Positions 39,495-46,154 of a stretch of 46,154 nucleotides of DNA are shown piece by piece. The stretch is taken from positions 1 through 46,154 of the forward strand of contig CAZLSW010000023.1 in assembly GCA_964562375.1 (NCBI GenBank). Reading direction: 5' to 3'. The notes beneath the pieces are model-generated. The model saw nothing but the letters and a program-made list of their open reading frames with translations, had not been told where the DNA came from and did not search any database. Source of the stretch: JAJPXC01 sp964562375. Lineage in GTDB: Bacteria; Bacteroidota; Bacteroidia; Bacteroidales; Muribaculaceae. Positions within the stretch are counted from its first letter, which is position 1; the number at the start of each line of letters is the position of its first letter. Made by a program: the position numbers and the translations under genes.

Positions 39495-40511
39495 TTAATT
39501 TTTGTTGGTGTTTTCGAGGGAGAACATCTCCTTCATTTTCTCGGCCACGCGTCGACCGTGCGGGGTTGTTTGGTCGATTTTGTTGGCCATCTCCTCGGTG
39601 AAGTAACGGTATAGCATACCCTCCTCGGCGGGTTTCACCTTGGGATATCGTTGGGCTGCCAGGGCCGATTGTAGCTTAGGGTCGTTGTTCATCTCCTTTA
39701 CTGGCTCGGGGGTGAACGTCTGGCGGTTGATGCCGCCGTCAACGGTACCCTCGAAGAACAGAGCCGGAACTACCGTCTCGATGTCCTCGGTTGCTACAAT
39801 TGATGAGCGGTCCATCACGTCGGCAACGTCCTTGGAGGTGCCAAGATATTTTTCCACGGTGTCGAGTGTCTCCCAGGCACCCCACTTGAGGCGGGAAGCT
39901 TCAAGCTTGGTGCGGGCGGCGGCCACTTCCGAGGCTTCCACCATTGCGGCTCCTGCGCCGTCAAATGTGCGTGATGACACGCCGGAAGCCGAGCGCTGGA
40001 ACTGGAACACGGGTTTGTCGATTTCAAAGATGCGGTTCTCCAGCTCTTGGTTCAAATCCTCGAAAATCTTGCCGTAGCGCGAGGATATTCGATGGTAGTC
40101 GGCTGTCATCTGGCGTTGCTTGTCGAGGCAACGTTTCTGAAGCTCGGTGAGGTGGATAAGGGATGCCTCAATGCTACTTTCCAGCTCGGCCACCTGTTGC
40201 GAGATCTCGGAGCGCACCGTCTTGAAGAAACCGCTCACGATTGTGTGGCCTATTTTCTTGGCCTTGTCGCGGATGGAGGCTACTTGGGCTGTTTCGGTGG
40301 CGGCGACGGCACCGGTGAGTCCCAGGACGTGGTTGCTGCACCGCTGCACCGACGCATCGTAGGGGTTGGTATCGACCTCCACGTTGACGATCACGGTCTC
40401 GTAGGCTGTACCCGACACGGTAATCGAGCCACCCGACTGCGAGGCCGGGTAGGACACCGTCTTGGAGTAATGGATAGCGATCTGCTTGGATACTTGTCGT
40501 GAATAACTCAT
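39495..40511 (-). CDS. Coiled-coil protein, paralogue of the 40524-41426 gene
   Basis: 338 aa, no known family. After ~65 beta-like residues a helical bundle begins. It shares with the next protein a clear core: SEISQQVAELESSIEASLIHLTEL, then DYHRISSRYGKIFEDLNQELENRIFEIDKPVFQF. The 300-aa paralogue has SQISQKIAKLSSEVD and TSQRYHKLFTTINRDLRLRVTELDRPVMRF. The end is helical and charged (KMKEMF). No membrane segment. The pair probably forms a heteromeric filament or rod (inference). Confidence 0.7.
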   Translation of the reverse strand: MSYSRQVSKQIAIHYSKTVSYPASQSGGSITVSGTAYETVIVNVEVDTNPYDASVQRCSNHVLGLTGAVAATETAQVASIRDKAKKIGHTIVSGFFKTVRSEISQQVAELESSIEASLIHLTELQKRCLDKQRQMTADYHRISSRYGKIFEDLNQELENRIFEIDKPVFQFQRSASGVSSRTFDGAGAAMVEASEVAAARTKLEASRLKWGAWETLDTVEKYLGTSKDVADVMDRSSIVATEDIETVVPALFFEGTVDGGINRQTFTPEPVKEMNNDPKLQSALAAQRYPKVKPAEEGMLYRYFTEEMANKIDQTTPHGRRVAEKMKEMFSLENTNKN

Positions 40512-40523
40512 GGCTCGCGGCGG

Positions 40524-41426
40524 TTATCGGGGTTGAACACTATCCTTATGCAGCTCGCGCATCATCTCCTTCACGCGGTCGGGGAGCGACGCCTGAGAGA
40601 TCATTGCGTTAAGCTCGTTGCTGAGAGATGAGTTGCCCACATTGTTGGCCATGGGCACGATGTTTTGGGCCACCAACTCGGTGACGTCGCGGGCGGCGTT
40701 GGCAGGCACGAAGTCCTTGTTGGAATAGCTGTTCCAATTGGATGAGTCGGGGGCCTGTGTAGAGTTTACTACAATCACGGGCATGAGAATCTGCTGGTCC
40801 TCCTTGTCGATAGTCTCGTCGAGCAACACTTTTTGCAGGAGTACTTCCTGGCGTTTATGGTCGGCGAGGAATCGCTCGGTGGATTCGAGCACCTCCTTGG
40901 CTTGGTATTTCACGTTTCCGGCGAGGATACGCTCCGAGGCGGCGAGTGTCTCGGTTTGGCCCAGAGGCACTTGAGAGGAGAGAAGGCGAGTGCGGTTCTC
41001 CAGCCGGGTTGTCTCGTCGGATGCGAAGCGCATCACGGGGCGGTCGAGCTCGGTGACACGCAATCGCAGGTCGCGGTTGATCGTCGTGAAGAGCTTGTGG
41101 TAGCGCTGTGAAGTCATCGCATAGTCGCGTTGCATGCGAGCGCGCAGGCCCAGCAACTGTTTTTGGAGCTGGGTGAGCTTCATCACATGGGAGTCGACTT
41201 CCGATGAGAGTTTGGCTATCTTTTGGGATATTTGGCTGTGGATCAAGGAGTAGAAGCCACGGTTGACGTTTTGGCAGACGTGGTCGGCGGCGTCGCCTTC
41301 GGCCTTTATGACAGCGGCCTTGAAACCAACGACAGCGGCGGTGGTGCCGTCCACCTGGCGTGACACGCGGTCCATCTCGCGCGCCATCGGCTCGGTGTCG
41401 ATTACACAATCTATTCGGGATGCCAT
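40524..41426 (-). CDS. Coiled-coil protein, paralogue of the 39495-40511 gene
   Basis: 300 aa, no known family. N-terminal ~60 residues are short and mixed; residues ~65-150 contain the shared helical core (SQISQKIAKLSSEVDSHVMKLTQLQKQL, with YHKLF...TELDRPVMRF). The rest is helical with an Asn/Ser-rich stretch (DSSNWNSYSN) and a final MREL helix. It starts 12 bases after the stop of the 786-aa gene. Sequence identity to its neighbour is modest, indicating old duplication. Confidence 0.7.
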   Translation of the reverse strand: MASRIDCVIDTEPMAREMDRVSRQVDGTTAAVVGFKAAVIKAEGDAADHVCQNVNRGFYSLIHSQISQKIAKLSSEVDSHVMKLTQLQKQLLGLRARMQRDYAMTSQRYHKLFTTINRDLRLRVTELDRPVMRFASDETTRLENRTRLLSSQVPLGQTETLAASERILAGNVKYQAKEVLESTERFLADHKRQEVLLQKVLLDETIDKEDQQILMPVIVVNSTQAPDSSNWNSYSNKDFVPANAARDVTELVAQNIVPMANNVGNSSLSNELNAMISQASLPDRVKEMMRELHKDSVQPR

Positions 41427-41438
41427 GGTCGTGCGGGA

Positions 41439-43799
41439 TTATTTGTTAAACGGTGGAGGAACTGCGCCGGGATTTTGAGGCTGGTTGTTGCCGGGGAGTG
41501 GGGGAGGGGTGGAGCCAGCGGGTTGGTCGGTTTCGGGCTCTTCGTCAAATTCGGGTTCGATTTCGATATCGAGTTCTTCTTCCTCTTCTTCGAATTCGGG
41601 CTCAAACTCCTCTTCCATCTCTTCCAATTCTTTCATCTCTTCGTCCTCTTCCTCATTCTTGACTCCGAAGAAGCCACTGAGAGCATCCACGATATCATCT
41701 TCCGTGGATTCTTGCTGAGGTAGTGGGGGAGGAACCGGGGCGCCTGGCTGATTTTCTACAGGGGCATTATCGCTGTTTCGCTGTATCGACGTATCGCCTT
41801 GAGGGGATGGGGGCTGGGGGGCATCATCGCTTTCTCGGCTGATCGGGTTATCGGCGACAGAAGGTCCATCTTGGGAAGCCCCCGTTTCGGGGGTTTGGGG
41901 GCCGATTTGGGGGCCTTCTGGTTCATCTGAGACGATTTCTGTTGCTTCGCGGATGATTTGACGGTCGAGTGCGCCCAGGTTGCCAAGGGCCTCGCGTGCA
42001 ATGGCCGGGAGGTTGATTGAGAGTTGCTCGTAGGCCAATGGCTCGATTGAAGGCTCGGGAGGAAGCTCGCTCTCTTTTGCCAATACGGGATGGGCGGCGG
42101 CGAGAGGACGGCGACGCTCGTCGAGCTCAGAAACCTCGCTGGTGGCTACGGCAACCGCATTGGAGTGCCCGTCGCGCAGGCGAGCCTCGTAATATTCCAC
42201 GTGGCCAAAGCGAGCGGCCTTCTCGTCGATGTCGTCCTTGAGGCGCAGCATGTAGTCCTCAAAGTCGAGTTGGGTTTGCTGGAATTGCTTGGACTGCAAT
42301 TCAAAAGCAGCCACTGTCTCGCCCGTGTTCTCCACGGTTTTGACAACGGTGGCGTTGAGTTCCTCGCCACTCTCGGCCATGGAGTCCTCGGTGCGCTTTA
42401 GCGATGCGAGGGTGTTGTAGGCAGCGATGTACTGTCGCAGGCTCTCCTGCATAAGGTTGATGATATCGGAGCTCTCGGCACGGTTGGCGCGGTAGAAAGC
42501 GTCGGTGTCCTGGTGCCACTTGTTGAGGTAGGAGAGTTTCTGGTCCTTGATGTGGTTGTAAATTTTGAGACGCTCGATGCGGTTTTCTTGCATCAGGGAT
42601 TGTACCATGGGGGCGACAATCTCCTCGTAGATTTGGTGCACTCCGAAGGGCATTCCGGTAGTTGAGCCGTCCTCGGCTTGCCACACTCCAGCGGGGAGGT
42701 TGTAGCGCACGCGCGACGACTGCTTGAGGTTGAACGGCTCGTAGCCCTGGGCGTCGTCGGTAAAGTCGAATGTCTCGTTCTTGATACGGTCGATCTCCTC
42801 GTATTCCAGAAGCGGGGAGTATTGGTTGTATGGCGCTTTGAGGATGGTGTATAGCAGGCGGTTGCTGTCGGTGACCACCTTGTCGACCGAAGAAAGCTTC
42901 AACGCTGAAACTGCCTGCACCGATTGAGCCATGGTGTGCATCAAGCCTTTGAGCACGTCCTCGAATTGTTGCGACTCGTTGCTGAGGGAGTCCTTCAGTC
43001 GGGCCAGGTCTTGGAAACGCTTGATGGGCTCGGCGTAGCGGTTGCGGTCGTATACGTTAACGACGGGCGAGCCTTCGGGCACCTCGGTGGCGCCGTATTC
43101 GTGCAGTTCCTCGAGGCGTTGGCTTTGGTCGGCCACGAGGGGTAAACGCACTGAAGAGGTGTCCAAGTCGCTCATGCAGAACGAGATGGTGCGTAGCGTG
43201 CGGTCGAGGGCTCCCATGTAGTCGTATTGGTTCATGTTCTGAATCGAAGCCGAGTATTGGTCGGTGGCGATCTCCTCGGTTTCGTTGGCGGTTTCGATGA
43301 TTGGGGCCTCTTTGGAAAGGTCTTGAAGGCGGTTTACCGACTGTGCCAGGAGGTCGCTTTGGCGCGACATCTGCACGGTCACCTCGCTTTCTTGGGTTTG
43401 GCCTGTGAGGTCGACCACGAAGCTCTTGTCGTCGTATTTCACCTGCTCGGCCACCGGCACGTAGGCCACGCCGAGGCGATTGACGCGGTAGTCGCGGAAA
43501 ATCTCGTCGTATACTTTCTGGAAATTGTCGATACGCTCATCGATTGAGGCGATTTGGCGCTCGCATTCTTTCTTCTTGATGAAGTACATAAAGAATGTGA
43601 TGATACCGAGGAACCAGTACCAAAGTTTCGACATTCGTTCCTCGATGTCGGCGCGCTCGCGTTGCAATTGTTCCACTTCGCCCTCTATCCGCTCTTCCTC
43701 GGCGACGATTTTCTCGGCGGCTTGGCGGTAGAAGTTAAACAGGATTTGCGCCTCGTCCTGATAGATGTTGGCGTGATCCTTGAATACTTTGCCTTTCAT
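41439..43799 (-). CDS. Membrane-anchored coiled-coil protein with acidic, proline-rich tail
   Basis: 786 aa. A helical N-terminus (~1-55, EEERIEGEVEQLQRERADIEERM) leads to one or two TM helices (~58-75, LWYWFLGIITFFMYF), a second coiled region, then a long helical body (~150-560). The last ~200 residues change character: Pro/Glu-rich and acidic (EEDEEMKELEEMEEEFEPEF) ending in PPPLPGNNQPQNPG. Such a tail is likely disordered and may recruit partners. No enzyme motif. It is probably the membrane scaffold of this operon. Confidence 0.75.
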   Translation of the reverse strand: MKGKVFKDHANIYQDEAQILFNFYRQAAEKIVAEEERIEGEVEQLQRERADIEERMSKLWYWFLGIITFFMYFIKKKECERQIASIDERIDNFQKVYDEIFRDYRVNRLGVAYVPVAEQVKYDDKSFVVDLTGQTQESEVTVQMSRQSDLLAQSVNRLQDLSKEAPIIETANETEEIATDQYSASIQNMNQYDYMGALDRTLRTISFCMSDLDTSSVRLPLVADQSQRLEELHEYGATEVPEGSPVVNVYDRNRYAEPIKRFQDLARLKDSLSNESQQFEDVLKGLMHTMAQSVQAVSALKLSSVDKVVTDSNRLLYTILKAPYNQYSPLLEYEEIDRIKNETFDFTDDAQGYEPFNLKQSSRVRYNLPAGVWQAEDGSTTGMPFGVHQIYEEIVAPMVQSLMQENRIERLKIYNHIKDQKLSYLNKWHQDTDAFYRANRAESSDIINLMQESLRQYIAAYNTLASLKRTEDSMAESGEELNATVVKTVENTGETVAAFELQSKQFQQTQLDFEDYMLRLKDDIDEKAARFGHVEYYEARLRDGHSNAVAVATSEVSELDERRRPLAAAHPVLAKESELPPEPSIEPLAYEQLSINLPAIAREALGNLGALDRQIIREATEIVSDEPEGPQIGPQTPETGASQDGPSVADNPISRESDDAPQPPSPQGDTSIQRNSDNAPVENQPGAPVPPPLPQQESTEDDIVDALSGFFGVKNEEEDEEMKELEEMEEEFEPEFEEEEEELDIEIEPEFDEEPETDQPAGSTPPPLPGNNQPQNPGAVPPPFNK

Positions 43800-43825
43800 G
43801 ATAAAGTGTTTGGGGTTGTATGGGT

Positions 43826-44518
43826 TTAATAAACTGATTTACGTTGTTTTAGAGTAACTTGAGCCTCTTGGAGCCATTGAGAGATTTGGCGGTCGTTGAG
43901 GTCGTAAGCCGGGAGCGCTCGGGAGATGTCGCCGGCCAGGGAGTAGAGCTTGGCGTCGAGGTCGCGGGCACGCGGGGTAGGGGATGGAGAGATGTATCGG
44001 CAGTCGGAGGCGAGTCGCTCGATGCGCTCTTTCACCTCGGCGGGGAGTCCTGAGATGAGTTCGGTTTGGGCCACGAGGTCGTTCCAGCGTTCACGGGTGT
44101 CGACCACCGGGCGGCGTTGCTCTCGTTGCTCGTCCTCCACGGCCGACACCTTCTCGCCGGCTTTCACGGTTGAGAACATGCCGGCGATCAGGAACACAAG
44201 CAATGCGGCCTGCACGAGCACTTGCCATTTGAAGGGGATGGGCTGGAAGTACCCCCAGATCATGAACATGATGGAGAGGAATGCGTACCATCCTGAAACC
44301 CACCAGCCTACGCCCATCTCGCCGAGGGAGCGTGCTGTTTGGCGACGGTCGTTGATTTGGATGGCCCAGGGCAGGCGCCAGGTCCAGAACAGGGAGGTCC
44401 ACGCCAAGCATGCCACCACGATGTCGAGGATGAGCACGTTGGTGGGGAATGCGTTGGCCATCAGGATGAAGGCCGCTATGATGAGGCCTATTACAAGGAG
44501 CCAGATTGCGATTAACAT
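43826..44518 (-). CDS. Four-TM membrane protein
   Basis: 230 aa. Four hydrophobic helices at about 2-20, 27-47, 75-96 and 100-119 make up the first half. The remainder is soluble and helical (DLVAQTELISGLPAEVKERIERL ... RQISQWLQEAQVTLKQ). No family recognised. It lies between the SPFH gene and the 786-aa scaffold, so it is likely another membrane component of the same complex. A TTTTCAG repeat array and a 17-bp-arm hairpin precede it. Confidence 0.72.
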   Translation of the reverse strand: MLIAIWLLVIGLIIAAFILMANAFPTNVLILDIVVACLAWTSLFWTWRLPWAIQINDRRQTARSLGEMGVGWWVSGWYAFLSIMFMIWGYFQPIPFKWQVLVQAALLVFLIAGMFSTVKAGEKVSAVEDEQREQRRPVVDTRERWNDLVAQTELISGLPAEVKERIERLASDCRYISPSPTPRARDLDAKLYSLAGDISRALPAYDLNDRQISQWLQEAQVTLKQRKSVY

Positions 44519-44527
44519 AGGGTTTAT

Positions 44528-44557
44528 CAGTTTTCAGTTTTCAGTTTTCAGTTTTCA
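44528..44557. repeat. TTTTCAG tandem repeat
   Basis: Four near-perfect TTTTCAG units just upstream (on the minus strand) of the four-TM gene start. Reverse complement (CTGAAAA) units are also found before lspA, so the motif is a dispersed simple repeat. Confidence 0.8.
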
Positions 44558-44577
44558 AGGGGAATTTGCAACGGGTT

Positions 44578-44617
44578 GATTTCATTCGACTTAAGTCGAT
44601 TTAAGTCGAATGAAATC
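44578..44617. terminator. Long hairpin between the SPFH and four-TM genes
   Basis: Arms GATTTCATTCGACTTAA (44578-44594) and TTAAGTCGAATGAAATC (44601-44617) are exact complements over 17 bp around GTCGAT. Neighbouring AAATCGA units (44618-44650) make a degenerate repeat. On the minus strand there is no T-run directly after it, so it may be an RNA-stabilising or attenuating stem rather than a plain terminator. Confidence 0.5.
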
Positions 44618-44661
44618 GAGGTAAATCGAGAGGAATCGATATAAATCGAAAGAAACGGGGA

Positions 44662-45956
44662 TCACCCTCGGGGGGCGCCGCAGCGGGGGCAGAATTTGGC
44701 GCCGGGCTTCAGGGGAGAGCCGCAGCGGGAGCAGTTGTCGCCTGTTTGGGGCACGGGCTTGCCGCAGTGGCTGCAGAACGCGGCACCAGGGGCCAAGGGG
44801 GCGCGGCAGTTGGGGCACTGAGAGCCGTCGGCCTGCTGCGCGCCGGCGAGGGCTTGGCCGCAGGTGATGCAGCGGCGAGCCTGCTCGTCATTGTCACTGC
44901 CGCAGTTGGGACACGGGTTATATTTCTTGCCGCAGTTGGGGCAGAAAGCGTGGTTGGAGGGGAATTGCTTGGAGCAGTTGGCGCAATACACCATCTTCAC
45001 TTGCTGTTGCTGGGGCTGAGCACCTTGCATTCCTCCCTGCATCTGCTGGCCTTGCTGGCCTCCGAATGTGGGTTGCTGGTACTGGGGATTCATCAGGCCG
45101 CTACCAGCGCCGGCCATTCCACCGCCACCGAAGCCTCCCATCATGCCCAGGGCGACGACGGCGCCGAGCGGACCGCCTTGGCCACCACCCAATCCTGACA
45201 GGGCGTTGTTGGCGGTGCCAAACATCTGCTCCTGTTGCCAGGTGTGGCCGGTGATCGACATCGAGCTTTGCTGGCCGATAGCCTCACGCACGCGGCGACC
45301 CTCGGGGGTGGTGTCGTCAACGTCGATGTCGCTCACGTAGAAGCGCGTAAGCTCGATGCCGAGGTCGTCCCAGAACGGGTTCATCACCTCGCGCAGGTGC
45401 TGGGAGATTTGGTCGAGGAACGCCGACACTTGCTTGATGCCGATGCGGTTGGAAATCATGAACTGGAGGATTGACGCCTTGGTCTTGGTGGTGAACTCGC
45501 CGGCAAACTGCTCGGTCAAGTCGCTGTCGCGGAAGATGGCGCGTGGGCCTACCTCAGGAATTTCTCGGCGTCCTTCACCTGCAAGCCGTACTGTCCCGAA
45601 GCATAGAGAGGGATTTGCGTTTGATAATCGTTGTCGTGGATCATCATGCGGGTGGTGCGCCACGGGATATTGTAGGCGAGAATCTTGTTGACGAACCACA
45701 CCTCGGCGGTGAAGGGGTTTTTGCCGCCGAAGGGGATGCCGAAGAGCGAGCGAAGCACGGGGATGTTCTCGGTATTGAGGGTGTGCTTTCCGGGCCCGAA
45801 CTTCTGCATCAGCTGTCCTTTGGAGAACAGCAGGGCTTCCTGGCTTTCCTGGACGATGAGCTGGGTGTAGGTGCTGAGGTTGGTTGCGGGGTATTTCCAA
45901 GCGTATATTGTACCGGCTTCTTGGGGAGCCCATTGCACGCAATCGATAATGGCCAT
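44662..45956 (-). pseudogene. SPFH-domain / zinc-ribbon protein, frame broken at about 45.55 kb
   Basis: N-terminal frame (45549-45956) begins MAIIDCVQWAPQEAGTIYAW and is an SPFH/band-7-type domain of the YdjI kind (VVNKILAY-like strand, FGPGKHTLNTENIPVL). It stops after QYGLQVKDAEKFLR. The next part, EVGPRAIFRDSDLTEQFAGEF, is in another frame (to 44662) and finishes the SPFH domain, then has a Gly/Gln-rich linker and several Cys-x2-Cys zinc ribbons (YCANCSKQFPSNHAFCPNCG, ...CSHCGKPVP, CPRCGAPRG). About 430 residues in all. An indel is needed near CTGAGGTAGG (45549-45560). Whether it is mutation or sequence error is open. Confidence 0.8.
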
Positions 45957-46089
45957 GGTAGGGAGTTTAAAGTTTCAAGTTAAAAGTTAAAAGTTTAAGG
46001 TTGATAGCTTGGAGGAGATAGGGCTATCGTTCTAACGGAATAAGGTTATAACGAAGCGTAAGATGGGGTCTTAAGAGTCGTTAATTGTG

Positions 46090-46097
46090 CAAATTTA
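46090..46097 (-). promoter_or_regulatory. Probable -7 box of the SPFH/scaffold operon
   Basis: Minus-strand TAAATTTG fits TAnnTTTG and lies about 135 bases before the SPFH start. No clear TTG -33 element is seen upstream. A run of AAGTTAAA units (45968-45997) lies in the leader. Confidence 0.45.
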
Positions 46098-46154
46098 GGG
46101 AATTTACCCCAGTTCGGGATAAATACTATTCACCAGGTGGCATTTGAGCGTGGT

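Overview
The window reads as a Bacteroidales chromosome, probably from the Muribaculaceae, although the family placement is inferred. The supporting signs are repeated Bacteroidetes-type promoter elements (TAnnTTTG, twice with TTG 19-20 bases upstream), weak Shine-Dalgarno signals, the Bacteroidetes gene order ileS / DksA-like / lspA / DUF4296 lipoprotein, a DUF4136 lipoprotein, and no encoded CCA on the tRNA. Almost everything outside 32.6-38.1 kb lies on the minus strand.

Region 1 (1-3.2 kb, minus) is an RNA-repair / RNA-chaperone module. It holds rtcB (RNA ligase), then an initiator-tRNA-like element, two tandem Y-RNA-like (YrlA-type) RNAs and rsr (Ro60/TROVE protein). The rtcB promoter and the promoter of the RNA/rsr unit carry the same 19-bp palindrome (TACGACA-N5-TGTCGTA), each exactly nine bases upstream of its TAnnTTTG box. 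The two units are therefore probably co-regulated.

Region 2 (3.2-5.7 kb) has a tRNA-Lys with promoter and terminator, a decayed IS4-family transposase, an archaeal-type AAA ATPase with a damaged N-terminus, and a perfect 41-bp palindrome.

Region 3 (5.7-31.3 kb, minus) is about 25 kb of tightly packed genes in roughly four transcription units. It looks like one large signalling or conflict/stress system. At its core is a TerY-P-type triad (vWA protein, PP2C phosphatase, Ser/Thr kinase) with overlapping reading frames. Upstream are a dynamin-like GTPase (split at an A6 tract) and a very large membrane protein that fuses collagen-like Gly-X-Y repeats to a DUF4407-like domain. Downstream are a DA1-like zinc peptidase, a six-TM protein, a Sel1 plus CbbX-type AAA ATPase, two DUF1232 proteins, a second zinc peptidase, a sigma-like regulator, a pseudokinase-AAA fusion, several YbjN-like small proteins, a protein resembling the FtsZ C-terminal domain, a pair of paralogous unknowns, a second PP2C phosphatase and a multi-TM/WG-repeat protein. 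I do not recognise the whole assembly as a described system.

Region 4 (31.3-38.1 kb) is housekeeping: GC-rich hairpin repeats, a DUF4136 lipoprotein (minus), then ileS, a DksA/TraR-like gene, lspA and a DUF4296 lipoprotein (plus), followed by REP-like hairpins.

Region 5 (38.2-46.0 kb, minus) is a second uncharacterised operon. It encodes an SPFH/zinc-ribbon protein (frameshifted), a 4-TM protein, a membrane-anchored coiled-coil protein with an acidic, proline-rich tail, two paralogous coiled-coil proteins, a bactofilin-like beta-helix protein and a small secreted protein with a frame break. It looks like a membrane-associated scaffold or stress complex.

Several reading frames break at indels (ATPase, GTPase, SPFH, 38.3-kb gene). 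This could mean programmed or phase-variable frameshifting, real decay or assembly error, and the sequence alone cannot decide.
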